Assembly: GCA_028687425.1 (NCBI GenBank)
Contig: JAQUAD010000019.1
Coordinates: forward strand, 1-44,176
Direction of reading: 5' to 3'
Source: Sideroxydans sp.
Lineage (GTDB): Bacteria; Pseudomonadota; Gammaproteobacteria; Burkholderiales; Gallionellaceae
DNA length: 44,176 nucleotides
Both the position numbers and the translations under genes were made by a program. Below the pieces are notes generated by a model. It did not search any database. It had not been told where the DNA came from and saw only the letters and a list, made by a program, of their open reading frames with translations. Shown piece after piece: positions 29,212-38,517 of the stretch (within the stretch, counting starts at the first letter, position 1; each line of letters opens with the position of its first letter).

Positions 29212-30918
29212 ATGGCCGCACCGCAACAACAGTTCCAGCAACCGATAGGACAATTGCTCATCGCCAAAGGCGTCATCAGCGAAGACCAGCTGCGCATCGC
29301 CACACAGGAGCAGAGCAAATCGCCACAGCCGCTGGGGCGGCTGCTGGTGCGTCTCGGCTTTCTGTCTGAAGCAACCATCCGTGACGTGTTGTCCGAGAAT
29401 CTGGGACAGGAAAGCGTCGACCTTGCCAATGTGGTCGTCGATTCTGCTGCGGTAACGATGATTCCCAAGGAGGTCGCCCGGCGCTACCAGCTGGTCCCGA
29501 TCTCGGTAGATGCCGGCAACAAGAATCTGACACTCGCCATCGCCGATCCGGACAACATCATCGCGCTGGATCAGGTACGGGCGCTACTCAAGGATGAATA
29601 CCGTCTGATCACACTGCTGGCCAGCGAGTCCGACATCCTGCGCGCGATCGACCAGTATTACGGATTCGAACTGTCCATCGACGGCATCCTGCACGAGATC
29701 GAACCTGGCGAACTGGAGCACCAGACCCTGCAACAGGGCGTCAACGAATTCAGTCAGCCGGTGGTACGCCTGATCGATGCATTGCTGACCGAGGCCGTAC
29801 AGCAGAACGCGTCCGACATCCACTTCGAGCCAGAAAACAGCTTCCTGCGCATCCGTTATCGCGTGGATGGCGTGTTGCGTCAGGTGCGCAGTCTGCACAA
29901 AAGCTTCTGGCCGGCCATGGTGGTGCGCATGAAGGTGATGAGCGGCATGAACATCGCCGAGACGCGCGCGCCGCAGGACGGCCGTATTTCCCTGCGCCTG
30001 TCCGGGCGCCCTATCGACTTCCGTGTTGCGTCGCATCCGACCTCCTACGGCGAGAACCTGGTGTTGCGTATCCTCGATCGCCAGAAAGGCATCGTACCGA
30101 TCAACCAGCTCGGCCTGGATGACAGCTCGCTTTCGACGCTGCTTTCCATCATCTCCAAGCCGGAAGGCATCGTACTGGTCACCGGCCCCACCGGTAGCGG
30201 CAAGACCACCACGCTCTATTCCATCCTCAACCATGTGAACACTGAATCGGTGAACATCATGACACTGGAAGATCCGGTGGAATACCCGATCCCGCTGATC
30301 CGCCAGAGCTCGGTCAACGAAGCAGCCAAACTCGATTTCGTCAGCGGCATCCGCTCCCTGATGCGCCAGGATCCGGACATCATTCTGGTCGGCGAGGTGC
30401 GCGACCATCCGACAGCCGAGATGGCGTTCCGCGCAGCGATGACCGGTCACCAGGTGTATTCGACCCTGCACACCAACTCGGCCGTAGGTGCTATCCCGCG
30501 CTTGCTCGACATTGGCATCCTGCCTGACATCCTGGCCGGCAACATCATCGGCATCGTGGCGCAGCGTCTGATCCGCATGCTGTGCCGCCACTGCAAATAT
30601 CCTTACCAGCCCGACCTGGCTGAACGAAAGCTGCTCGGCCTGCATCACAATGAAGATGTCACGCTGTACCGCGCAGCCGGTTGCGATATCTGCCGCCATC
30701 AGGGCTACACCGGGCGTCAAGCCATCATGGAGATCCTCAAGATGGACTCCGACATGGACGATCTGGTCGCACGCCGTGCCAGCATCCGCGACATCAAGCA
30801 TGCCGCACTGGAAGCAGGCTTCCGCCCGCTGGCGCAGGACGGAATAAGACGCATCCTGCAAGGCGTCACTTCAGTTGCCGAAGTTTCGCGCGTGGTCGAC
30901 CTCACGGATCGGCAGTAG
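29212..30918 (+). CDS. mshE: MshE/GspE/PilB-type assembly ATPase
   Basis: A 568-residue hexameric traffic ATPase. The N-terminal T2SSE_N/MshEN region (QPIGQLLIAKGVISEDQL) is of the kind that binds cyclic-di-GMP in MshE. The catalytic part has Walker A GPTGSGKTT (about 325-333), the Asp box MTLEDPVEYPIP, Walker B DPDIILVGEVRD and the His box. A zinc tetracysteine follows (CRHCKY and CDICRHQGY). Powers polymerisation of pilins at the inner membrane. The ATG at 29212 has AGGAAC upstream. Cyclic-di-GMP control is inferred from the family; I did not verify the binding residues. Confidence 0.95.
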   Translation: MAAPQQQFQQPIGQLLIAKGVISEDQLRIATQEQSKSPQPLGRLLVRLGFLSEATIRDVLSENLGQESVDLANVVVDSAAVTMIPKEVARRYQLVPISVDAGNKNLTLAIADPDNIIALDQVRALLKDEYRLITLLASESDILRAIDQYYGFELSIDGILHEIEPGELEHQTLQQGVNEFSQPVVRLIDALLTEAVQQNASDIHFEPENSFLRIRYRVDGVLRQVRSLHKSFWPAMVVRMKVMSGMNIAETRAPQDGRISLRLSGRPIDFRVASHPTSYGENLVLRILDRQKGIVPINQLGLDDSSLSTLLSIISKPEGIVLVTGPTGSGKTTTLYSILNHVNTESVNIMTLEDPVEYPIPLIRQSSVNEAAKLDFVSGIRSLMRQDPDIILVGEVRDHPTAEMAFRAAMTGHQVYSTLHTNSAVGAIPRLLDIGILPDILAGNIIGIVAQRLIRMLCRHCKYPYQPDLAERKLLGLHHNEDVTLYRAAGCDICRHQGYTGRQAIMEILKMDSDMDDLVARRASIRDIKHAALEAGFRPLAQDGIRRILQGVTSVAEVSRVVDLTDRQ

Positions 30919-30923
30919 CGCCC

Positions 30924-32126
30924 ATGGCCCTCTATCTCTACAAAGCGATCGACAGCGACGGCAAGAGCGCAAAAGGCTTGCAGGATGCAGCCAATCTGAT
31001 CGACCTTGAGATGCGCCTCAAGCGCGGCGGCCTGGATCTGATCAGCGCCAAGGAGGAGGACCATGTCGCCTCCTTCGGCTCGACCAGGATCAAACGTGCG
31101 GACCTCATCACTTTCTTCTTCAATCTGGAACAGCTTTCACGTGCCGGCGTGCCTTTGCTGGAATGTCTGGCCGATCTGCGCGACACCATGGAAGAGCCAT
31201 CTTTCCGCGAGATCATCGCCAGCATGGTGGAATCAATCGAGAGTGGAAAAAAGTTATCGCAAGCAATGGCTGAGCACCCCAACGCATTCGACAAGATCAC
31301 CGCCAACCTGACCAAGGCCGGCGAGGACAGCGGCAGATTGGTCGATGTGTTCAAGCACCTCATGGAATCCCTGAAGTGGCAGGATGAGATGGCTTCGCAA
31401 ACCAAGACCATGATGATCTATCCGGCCTTCGTCGGCACCATCGTGCTGGCGATCACCTTCTTCCTGATGATCTATCTGGTACCGCAGCTGGTGGGGTTCA
31501 TCAAAGGCATGGGGCAGGAGATCCCCATCCAGACACGCATCCTGCTGGCCACGTCTGACATATTCGTGAATTACTGGTATGTGATTCTGCTCGCCCCGTT
31601 CGTGCTGTTCGGTATCTACAAGCTGGCATTGATGGCCAATCCGAAGCTGCAATACCACGTGGACAACCTCAAGCTGAACATCTGGCCCACAGGCCCGATC
31701 CTGCGCAAGATCATTCTTGCCCGCTTCGCCAACACATTCGCCATGATGTACAGTTCAGGCATCACCATTCTCGACTGCATCGCCAACTCGCGCGACCTGG
31801 TGGACAATCAAGTCATCGCGCAAAGCCTGCAGAACGTTATGAGCGAGATCGAGGCCGGCAAGAACCTGACCCAAAGCTTCCAGAAGACGGGCATCTTCCC
31901 GCCTCTGGTCGTGCGCATGCTGAAGGTCGGCGAGGCCACCGGCCAACTCGACCAGGCACTGCTCAACGTCAGCTATTTTTATGATCGCGACGTAAAGGAT
32001 GCGATCAAGAAAGTGCAGGTCATGATCGAACCGGCAATGACGCTGATTCTTGGCGCACTCCTCGGCTGGGTGATGCTCTCCGTCCTCTCTCCTATCTACG
32101 ACCTCATTGGCAAAGTACAACTCTGA
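30924..32126 (+). CDS. mshG: MshG/GspF/PilC-type platform protein
   Basis: A 400-residue inner-membrane platform protein with two GspF domains. The first is FFFNLEQLSRAGVPLLECLA; the second starts near LARFANTFAMMYSSGITILD. Hydrophobic segments include FVGTIVLAITFFLMIYLVPQ, FVNYWYVILLAPFVLFGIYK, and a C-terminal one near LILGALLGWVMLSVLSPIYD. It couples the ATPase to the pilin base. The start is the ATG at 30924 (MALYLYKAIDSDG), five bases after mshE; the longer open frame upstream is a shadow of mshE. Confidence 0.95.
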   Translation: MALYLYKAIDSDGKSAKGLQDAANLIDLEMRLKRGGLDLISAKEEDHVASFGSTRIKRADLITFFFNLEQLSRAGVPLLECLADLRDTMEEPSFREIIASMVESIESGKKLSQAMAEHPNAFDKITANLTKAGEDSGRLVDVFKHLMESLKWQDEMASQTKTMMIYPAFVGTIVLAITFFLMIYLVPQLVGFIKGMGQEIPIQTRILLATSDIFVNYWYVILLAPFVLFGIYKLALMANPKLQYHVDNLKLNIWPTGPILRKIILARFANTFAMMYSSGITILDCIANSRDLVDNQVIAQSLQNVMSEIEAGKNLTQSFQKTGIFPPLVVRMLKVGEATGQLDQALLNVSYFYDRDVKDAIKKVQVMIEPAMTLILGALLGWVMLSVLSPIYDLIGKVQL

Positions 32127-32128
32127 CC

Positions 32129-33604
32129 ATGGCTAGAACCCTATTATTCCTTAGCGCTGAAAACTTCCAGGCCTACCTCTGGAACGGCAAGGGACTGACC
32201 TTAGCACACGAATTCAGCAACGATGCGGACGGTCGCGAACAGTTCTCCGCTTTCCTCGAAAAGCAACGTAACCCGACCTTCCTGCTGGTCGACATCATCG
32301 AAGAAGACTTCCACCTTGAGACCATCCCGCACCTGCTAGGCCCGAGCCGCACCGCGCTAATCGAGCGCAAGTTCGAACAGTACTACCGCAGCACGCCCTT
32401 CCGCCAGGCGACCCTGCTCAAAAGACAGGCAGAGGGCAGGCGCGATGATGAATACCTGTTTTCAGCCCTGACCAATCCGCAGCGCATCACGCCCTGGCTG
32501 GAAGCCTTGCTCGCAAATCACATCCCTTTGGCGGGCATCTTCTCCATTCCCAACATCAGCGCACCGCTGCTGAAGGATATCCAGTCCGAACATATCCTGC
32601 TGCTAACCTGGGAACGTGATGCCGGTTTGCGCCAGACGTATTTCCACAACAAGCGGCTGCATTTCTCCCGCCTGATCCCGATCAACGAGAACGGCACCCT
32701 GATCGATGCGGTCATCTCGGAAACACCCCGCACGCAACAATATTTGAAGAGCCTCTCGCTGCCGCCGCCGGGAGAGATGCTGGAAGTCTACATCCTGTGC
32801 CATGCGAACGAAATTGCACAGTTGAACACACAGCTCTTCAGCAGCGGCGATATGCATTACACCTATCTGGACATCACCGAATTCGCGCGCCAGCACAAGT
32901 GCAAGCAAGAGATGCTTGATTCAGACAGCACCCCGCTGTTTCTCAATCTGCTGGCCACCAAACCGCCCAGTGCACACTACGCCAGCTCGCACCACACCCA
33001 CTTCCACATGTTATGGCAATTGCGTTTCGTGTTATTCGGGCTCGCCATCGTCATCCTGTTGCTGGGACTACTGTGGAGCGGAATGGCTTTCTGGCAAAGC
33101 CAGCAATTTACATCCGAGACCGATCCGCTGAAGCAGCAAACGGCTCGCCTTCAAGGTCAGACGCAAGCCATTCAGTACAACTTCGCCAACACTTCCGTGC
33201 CCGCTGCCGACATGAAGACAGCAGTACTACTGACACGCAACCTCAACCAGTACTCGCGCCCGCCCCAGGAAATACTCTATGAGTTGAGCGCAGTACTGGA
33301 ATCATTCCCGCGCATTACCCTGCACGAACTTTCATGGCAAGCCAGCCCTGCAGATGCGCCTCCTTCGCCGTACCCCGCCCAGGTCATCAACTTCGACGGC
33401 ATACTGAGCGGTTTCGGCAGCGACCATCGAGATGCGTTGGCTTATCTTGAGAAATTCGAGCAAGCCCTGATGCAGCACGGCTATACCGTCAGTGCTACCG
33501 CCCTGCCCTTGGACATCTCGCCCAAAGGCAGCATCAGCGGCCAGAGCGCCGAGGCCTCACAAGGCCAGTTCACCCTCAAGATCATATGGAGGACAGCGTC
33601 ATGA
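32129..33604 (+). CDS. PilM/PilN-like (MshI-type) alignment protein
   Basis: A 491-residue protein in two parts. Residues about 1-285 are cytoplasmic and resemble the actin-like PilM/GspL fold in a weak way (ALIERKFEQYYRSTPFRQA, HILLLTWERDAGLRQTYFH). One transmembrane segment follows (about 295-320, RFVLFGLAIVILLLGLLW). The periplasmic remainder resembles PilN, with a heptad stretch and a ferredoxin-like domain (PRITLHELSWQ...FDGILSGF). It probably does the work of separate PilM and PilN, or GspL, in the alignment complex. Recognition is from position and architecture more than sequence. Followed by the PilO-like gene with ATGA overlap. Confidence 0.72.
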   Translation: MARTLLFLSAENFQAYLWNGKGLTLAHEFSNDADGREQFSAFLEKQRNPTFLLVDIIEEDFHLETIPHLLGPSRTALIERKFEQYYRSTPFRQATLLKRQAEGRRDDEYLFSALTNPQRITPWLEALLANHIPLAGIFSIPNISAPLLKDIQSEHILLLTWERDAGLRQTYFHNKRLHFSRLIPINENGTLIDAVISETPRTQQYLKSLSLPPPGEMLEVYILCHANEIAQLNTQLFSSGDMHYTYLDITEFARQHKCKQEMLDSDSTPLFLNLLATKPPSAHYASSHHTHFHMLWQLRFVLFGLAIVILLLGLLWSGMAFWQSQQFTSETDPLKQQTARLQGQTQAIQYNFANTSVPAADMKTAVLLTRNLNQYSRPPQEILYELSAVLESFPRITLHELSWQASPADAPPSPYPAQVINFDGILSGFGSDHRDALAYLEKFEQALMQHGYTVSATALPLDISPKGSISGQSAEASQGQFTLKIIWRTAS

Positions 33605-34200
33605 GCTTCTCTACAGACGACCTCGGTGAGATCAAATGGAGCTTGCTGACCTGCCTGCTCAGCGCCGCTGCTGCCTTGGGCATGATCAGTTACAGCGCCG
33701 ACATCCAGCAGCGATCCCTGAAAGAACTGCAACAGGCACAGCGCCAACTCAATAACGCGCGCGAGCAACTCCTGACCGCACAAAACGATCTGGAAAACAT
33801 GTCTTCTTACCAGATGGAATATGACGCACTGGTTGCCCAAAAGGTGATTGGCTCAGAACAACGCCTGGACTGGATCGAAGGTCTGGAAAGAATTCGCCAC
33901 CAAAATCTGGTACCTGAATTTAATTACAGCATCTCGCCACAAACTGCCTACCTACCCAATCCGCCACTGAACGCGGGCAATTTCAAACTCGGCATCAGCC
34001 CCATGTCCATGCAGATCGACCTGCTGCATGAAGGCCAGTTGCTGAATTTCTTCGATGCACTTAGCAGCCAGATGCCTGGCTGGTTCCTGCTCGACAAGTG
34101 TGGCATTTCCCGTGTCGACAACGCGCAGAACGGCAACGTGATGCTCAGAGCCGAATGCGCAGGAGGCTGGTTCACCATGAAAAACCAGAACACGCCATGA
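33601..34200 (+). CDS. PilO/MshJ-like alignment protein
   Basis: A 199-residue bitopic protein: short cytoplasmic tail, membrane segment (about 12-33), coiled-coil (about 37-72, QQRSLKELQQAQRQLNNARE), then a PilO-like ferredoxin domain with LLHEGQLLNFFDALSSQMPG. It should pair with the preceding PilN-like part. The start is the ATG at 33601, overlapping the previous stop as ATGA; GGAGG (33588-33592) lies upstream. Confidence 0.75.
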   Translation: MSFSTDDLGEIKWSLLTCLLSAAAALGMISYSADIQQRSLKELQQAQRQLNNAREQLLTAQNDLENMSSYQMEYDALVAQKVIGSEQRLDWIEGLERIRHQNLVPEFNYSISPQTAYLPNPPLNAGNFKLGISPMSMQIDLLHEGQLLNFFDALSSQMPGWFLLDKCGISRVDNAQNGNVMLRAECAGGWFTMKNQNTP

Positions 34201-34556
34201 AAAACCCTCTCATTTTCGTTCTGATAGCACTTAACGCACCCACGGCCGCCCCAGCGGCAGAATTGGGCCGGCTGTTCTTTTCGCAAAACGAGCGTACCCA
34301 ACTGGAAAGACAGCACGTCCTTAGCGCCGACGAAGCCGGCAACGACAGCCGCTCGCTCATCGTAAACGGCGTGATCCAGCGCGATGGCGGACAGCGCATC
34401 ATCTGGATCAACGGCGAACAGCAACCAGCGTCTTCCGCCGACTCCCGCTCCCCCGCCACGGTGCCGGTCATCCTGCCGGGCAAATCGAACCCCGTGAAAG
34501 TCAAGGTCGGACAGCGGCTGATGCTGGATGCACCCGAGGCAAGCCCCGCAGAGTGA
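34197..34556 (+). CDS. MshK/PilP-like small periplasmic protein
   Basis: A 119-residue protein with a signal peptide (MKNPLIFVLIALNAPTAAPA, then AELGRLFFS). The body contains LIVNGVIQRDGGQRIIWING and a C-terminal VKVKVGQRLML, as in MshK/GspC-like homology-region proteins that touch the secretin. The ATG at 34197 overlaps the previous stop as ATGA. Small and fast-evolving; assignment rests mostly on order. Confidence 0.7.
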   Translation: MKNPLIFVLIALNAPTAAPAAELGRLFFSQNERTQLERQHVLSADEAGNDSRSLIVNGVIQRDGGQRIIWINGEQQPASSADSRSPATVPVILPGKSNPVKVKVGQRLMLDAPEASPAE

Positions 34557-34567
34557 CGGAGCGCAGA

Positions 34568-36334
34568 ATGCCTTCCTGTCAATCATCAAACCATGGCAGC
34601 AAATTTCAACATGGCGGTGCGCTGCTGGTCATGCTGGTTATTCTGGTGATGGGCATCACAACCGTGTTCGTCACTTCTCTGAGCGGCCCCGCAATTAGCA
34701 ATAAGCGCAACCAGACTACTTCTGACGCTTTGGCACGCGCTAAAGAAGCACTGATCGGCTATGCCATCAGTTATGGAGATACACACCCTGCGAACCCAGT
34801 AGCTGGCTACCTGCCTTGCCCAGACATCGGCACTACAGAGGGCACCGCTCCTAGCGAGTGTTCTGCTGGCAGTCCGAGCAAACTTGGCCGCTTGCCTTGG
34901 CGAACCCTCGATCTATCTGCTCTTTTTGATGGCACCGGCGAATGTTTGTGGTATGCAGTTTCTGGCAATTACAGTGACAAATCATTAGGTCTGCCGATGA
35001 ATTGGGATACATCTGCTCAGCTTCATGTCTTTGACAGCAACGGCAACGAACTAGAAGCCGGAGAGGTGGTGGCGGTGATCCTTGCGCCCGGCATACCACT
35101 TTCACACCCAATAAATAGTGATCGCTCTGTTACTACCAATAGCATTTGCGGGGGAGATTACACTGGTAGCGCCTATCTGGACTATGACAGCGAACACGGC
35201 ATCAATAATTCCGACATCTCTGCAGCTCAGTTCATTATTCCGCACGAACATCGTGACGGAAACGGCAATGTAACATCGAGCACCAATGACCAGATTACTT
35301 ACATCACGCGACAGGATATCTGGAACGGCATCCAGAAACGCATCGCGCGACAAGCAAAGAAATGCTTGGATGATTATGCAGCCGATGCCTCGAATCCCAA
35401 TCATAAGTACCCTTGGGCAGTATCGTTGAGTAATCCTGACATCGCGCCGAACCGGACCGGAACAGTAGACTTACGTTTTGGCCGCTTTCCCGATACGCCC
35501 AATACCAGCACCTCAGGGAGCGCTTCCTGTCCGCCGAACGGGAGTAACTTAACTACTCTCAGCGCAGCACAAATCACTACTTTGAACAATTACATTGATC
35601 AAGTGAGTACCGCGCTGAGCAACTACAAGAACAGCCCTTCTTCTACTACGCGCAACAACTTGCAAGACGCAGGAGATAACTTGTGGAGCCTGGTAAAGAA
35701 CTCTCCTTACAACTTACCCACCGGCGATGCGATCCGCTCACAACTGGGCTATTACTTAGAAAATAACTGCACCAGTTCGTCATGTTATAGCCTCATCCCG
35801 ACAATCGAACAGAGGCTGGCGGATGCGATCAGCGAGTTCAATAGCTGCACTGGCAGCGGTGGTACGGATAGTTCCATGCCTAGCAGCTGGACCAGCATCA
35901 GCTCCTGCAATGACCTTGTCACATCGGCATCATGGTCAGCATGGCGGGACTGGCTGTTCATTCAAATCGCCGATGGTTATCAACCGGGCGGTAGCGGGAG
36001 TTGCACTCCAGAACCAGATCCTGCTGCAACTTGCCTGAGCATCAGCGGCTCTGGCCATACCAATGCCGGATCAGGCAGTTACCATGCGGTCGTGGTAGCC
36101 GCCTCTAAGTCACTCCCCTCACAAAGTGCTGCTGCCAGAATCAGCTCTCCCAACGACTTAACCAACTATTTGGATAAAGATTCTGCTGTTGGGGCACCCA
36201 TGGGTGATAACCAGACAGGCAAGACAAACCCACCGACATCGACCAGTTTCACAACCTACCGCCCATCAGATTCGAGCTACAGCACCATCAACGACTTTGT
36301 GCTCTGTATCGACGGAAAGAATAACTGCCCATGA
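34568..36334 (+). CDS. Large PilX/pilin-like protein with LPCP module
   Basis: A 588-residue secreted-type protein. The N-terminus GSKFQHGGALLVMLVILVMG looks like a PilX-type prepilin leader with a hydrophobic helix but no Glu at +5. Next come ALARAKEALIGYAISYGD, GYLPCPDIG, GRLPWRTLDL and CLWYAV. The same order of motifs occurs in the next gene, so both share one pilin-like module. The rest is rich in Ser, Thr, Asn and Cys, as in an exposed tip or adhesin domain; no known adhesin domain is recognised. The start is the ATG at 34568, with GGAG six bases upstream; a GTG at 34553 overlapping the previous stop (GTGA) is the alternative. Base composition is more AT-rich than the neighbours. Confidence 0.82.
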   Translation: MPSCQSSNHGSKFQHGGALLVMLVILVMGITTVFVTSLSGPAISNKRNQTTSDALARAKEALIGYAISYGDTHPANPVAGYLPCPDIGTTEGTAPSECSAGSPSKLGRLPWRTLDLSALFDGTGECLWYAVSGNYSDKSLGLPMNWDTSAQLHVFDSNGNELEAGEVVAVILAPGIPLSHPINSDRSVTTNSICGGDYTGSAYLDYDSEHGINNSDISAAQFIIPHEHRDGNGNVTSSTNDQITYITRQDIWNGIQKRIARQAKKCLDDYAADASNPNHKYPWAVSLSNPDIAPNRTGTVDLRFGRFPDTPNTSTSGSASCPPNGSNLTTLSAAQITTLNNYIDQVSTALSNYKNSPSSTTRNNLQDAGDNLWSLVKNSPYNLPTGDAIRSQLGYYLENNCTSSSCYSLIPTIEQRLADAISEFNSCTGSGGTDSSMPSSWTSISSCNDLVTSASWSAWRDWLFIQIADGYQPGGSGSCTPEPDPAATCLSISGSGHTNAGSGSYHAVVVAASKSLPSQSAAARISSPNDLTNYLDKDSAVGAPMGDNQTGKTNPPTSTSFTTYRPSDSSYSTINDFVLCIDGKNNCP

Positions 36335-37140
36335 CTCGAATTACGCCGCTTACAGAAAATTCCGTATATGAGAAAGGCTTCACTCTGGTCGAAATGGCCA
36401 TGGTACTGGCAATCGTCGCCTTGCTATTGACAGGCTTGGTACCAACAATCAGCAGCCAGCTTGAACAACGTAAGATAAGCGAGACCAAATCAAAGTTATC
36501 AGAAATACAACAGGCTTTGATCGGCTTTGCGTTGATCAACGGCAGACTCCCTTGTCCGGCCCAATCTTCGATCGCAACTGGTGCTGCCTATGCTGGCATT
36601 GAAGCAACAAAAGACAATACCTGCGCCTGTGTGACTGCCGGAGGAGGCGTCGCAAGTGCCGATGCGAGCAGAGTGGCCTGCACCGCCACATCGGTAACAG
36701 GCGTGCTTCCCTGGGCGACCTTGGGTATATCTGAAACTGATGGCTGGAACCACCGCTTTACCTATCGAGTAACCACCCGCTTCGCAGACGAAATTGCTGA
36801 AGGAACAACCGACTGCAGCCCAGCAATCACCGCACCATCAGCGTCCAGCTTTGCTCTTTGTTCACCTGGCGTGCCGGACATCCTAGTTGCAGCTGGTGGC
36901 ACGACTATTAGCGCTGATGTTCCTGCCGTATTCATATCACACGGCATAAATGGGGCCGGGGCATTTGATTCAAGAGGAGTTCAGTTGGCAGTTTCAAGCA
37001 ACAGCGACGAAATTGAAAACAGCGACAACGATGGAGAATTCGTCAGCCATGAATTCACAACGGGGTATGACGACTTGCTAGGCTGGATATCACCGAGCAT
37101 CCTTTTCAGCAAAATGGTTAGTGCTGGCAAGCTACCTTAA
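36331..37140 (+). CDS. Type IV prepilin-like protein with LPCP module
   Basis: A 269-residue prepilin. The leader ends [19 protein letters not shown], with cleavage after Gly16 and Glu at +5, the class III signal cut and N-methylated by prepilin peptidase. The helix is followed by [28 protein letters not shown] and a Cys-rich, Ser/Thr-rich body. Longer than usual type IV pilins (about 150 residues), so it may be a minor or specialised pilin. The start overlaps the preceding stop (ATGA). Its TAA shares two bases with the convergent cysS stop. Confidence 0.9.
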   Translation: MTRITPLTENSVYEKGFTLVEMAMVLAIVALLLTGLVPTISSQLEQRKISETKSKLSEIQQALIGFALINGRLPCPAQSSIATGAAYAGIEATKDNTCACVTAGGGVASADASRVACTATSVTGVLPWATLGISETDGWNHRFTYRVTTRFADEIAEGTTDCSPAITAPSASSFALCSPGVPDILVAAGGTTISADVPAVFISHGINGAGAFDSRGVQLAVSSNSDEIENSDNDGEFVSHEFTTGYDDLLGWISPSILFSKMVSAGKLP

Positions 37141-38516
37141 GCCCTGCGCCACGTAGTGCCCTGCGCAGAGTCTTCCAGAATGACGCCTTCTTCCAGCAAT
37201 TCCTTTCGGATGCGATCCGCTGCTGCATAGTCCTTGGCCTTCTTGGCTGCGATGCGCGCCTCGATCTGCGCATTGATCGCAGCATCGTCCAATCCCTCTG
37301 GGACCGATCCACCTTGCAGGAAGGTCTGCGCATCCCTTTGCAGCAGTCCAAGCACGCCGGCCAATGCTTTCAGCTGCATGGCCGCTTCTGTCGATTGACT
37401 ACGATTCACTTCGTTGGCGAGGTCGAACAGTACGGCGACGGCTTCCGGGGTGTTGAAGTCATCGTCCATGGCTGCCTTGAAACGCTGGGCGTGCACCTCG
37501 TTCCAGTCCACGCCACCTACGTCAGCGGGTGCTGACTTCAATGCAGTATAGAGCCGCGTCAGCGCGCCCTTGGCATCGTCCAGATGCGCATCCGAATAGT
37601 TCAGCGGACTGCGGTAGTGCGCGCGCAGGATGAAAAAACGCACCACTTCGGCGTCATATTTCTTCAGCACTTCGCGAATGGTGAAGAAATTGCCCAAGCT
37701 CTTGGACATCTTCTCGTTGTCCACGCGGATGAAGCCGTTGTGCATCCAGTAGTTCACGTACTGGCAACCATGCGCCCCTTCGCTTTGCGCGATCTCGTTC
37801 TCGTGGTGGGGGAACTGCAGGTCGGCACCGCCGCCGTGGATGTCGAATTGCTTGCCCAGCAATTCTGTTCCCATAGCAGAACATTCCAGATGCCAGCCGG
37901 GGCGCCCCTTACCCCACTTGGAGTCCCACTTCACTTCTTCCGCCTCACCCTCCTTGGCGTGTTTCCACAACACGAAGTCGAGCGGATCGTTCTTTTCAGA
38001 AGCTACTTCCACACGCTCGCCCGCACGCAGGTCTTCCAACGATTTGCCGGATAGCTTTCCATAGCCCTCGAACTTGCGTACCGCGTAGTTCACATCCCCA
38101 TCTGCCGCCTTGTAGGCAAGACCGTTCTGTTCCAGCTGCTCGACCATCTGCAACATCTGCGGGATGAACTGCGTAGCGCGCGGTTCGTGGTCCGGACGCT
38201 GCACACCCAATGCATCGGCATCCTCGTGCATGGCATCTATGAAGCGCTGTGTCAGCGTGTGGATGGATTCATTGTTCTCTGCTGCGCGCTTGATGATCTT
38301 GTCATCAATGTCGGTGATATTGCGCACGTAGGTGACGTCATAGCCTGCAGACTTCAGCCAGCGATAGACCATGTCGAACACCACCATCACCCGTGCATGC
38401 CCCAAGTGGCAGTAGTCGTATACGGTCATGCCGCATACGTACATGCGCACCTTGTTGGCTTCAATGGGTTTGAATACCTGCTTGTCGCGGGCGAGGGTGT
38501 TGTAGATCTTCAACAT
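37137..38516 (-). CDS. cysS: Cysteinyl-tRNA synthetase
   Basis: A 459-residue class I synthetase that charges tRNA-Cys. The HIGH-type motif [13 protein letters not shown], the zinc ligands ([38 protein letters not shown]), and [11 protein letters not shown] are all present. Length is normal. The ATG at 38516 comes one base after the glnS stop, so glnS-cysS are one transcript. The stop codon overlaps that of the prepilin gene on the other strand within TTAA, and no terminator separates them. Confidence 0.98.
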   Translation of the reverse strand: MLKIYNTLARDKQVFKPIEANKVRMYVCGMTVYDYCHLGHARVMVVFDMVYRWLKSAGYDVTYVRNITDIDDKIIKRAAENNESIHTLTQRFIDAMHEDADALGVQRPDHEPRATQFIPQMLQMVEQLEQNGLAYKAADGDVNYAVRKFEGYGKLSGKSLEDLRAGERVEVASEKNDPLDFVLWKHAKEGEAEEVKWDSKWGKGRPGWHLECSAMGTELLGKQFDIHGGGADLQFPHHENEIAQSEGAHGCQYVNYWMHNGFIRVDNEKMSKSLGNFFTIREVLKKYDAEVVRFFILRAHYRSPLNYSDAHLDDAKGALTRLYTALKSAPADVGGVDWNEVHAQRFKAAMDDDFNTPEAVAVLFDLANEVNRSQSTEAAMQLKALAGVLGLLQRDAQTFLQGGSVPEGLDDAAINAQIEARIAAKKAKDYAAADRIRKELLEEGVILEDSAQGTTWRRA

Positions 38517-38517
38517 G

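Noticed and set aside
29584-30861. 425-codon open frame antisense to the assembly ATPase gene
   Set aside because: Composition is that of a reverse-strand shadow and no family is recognisable.
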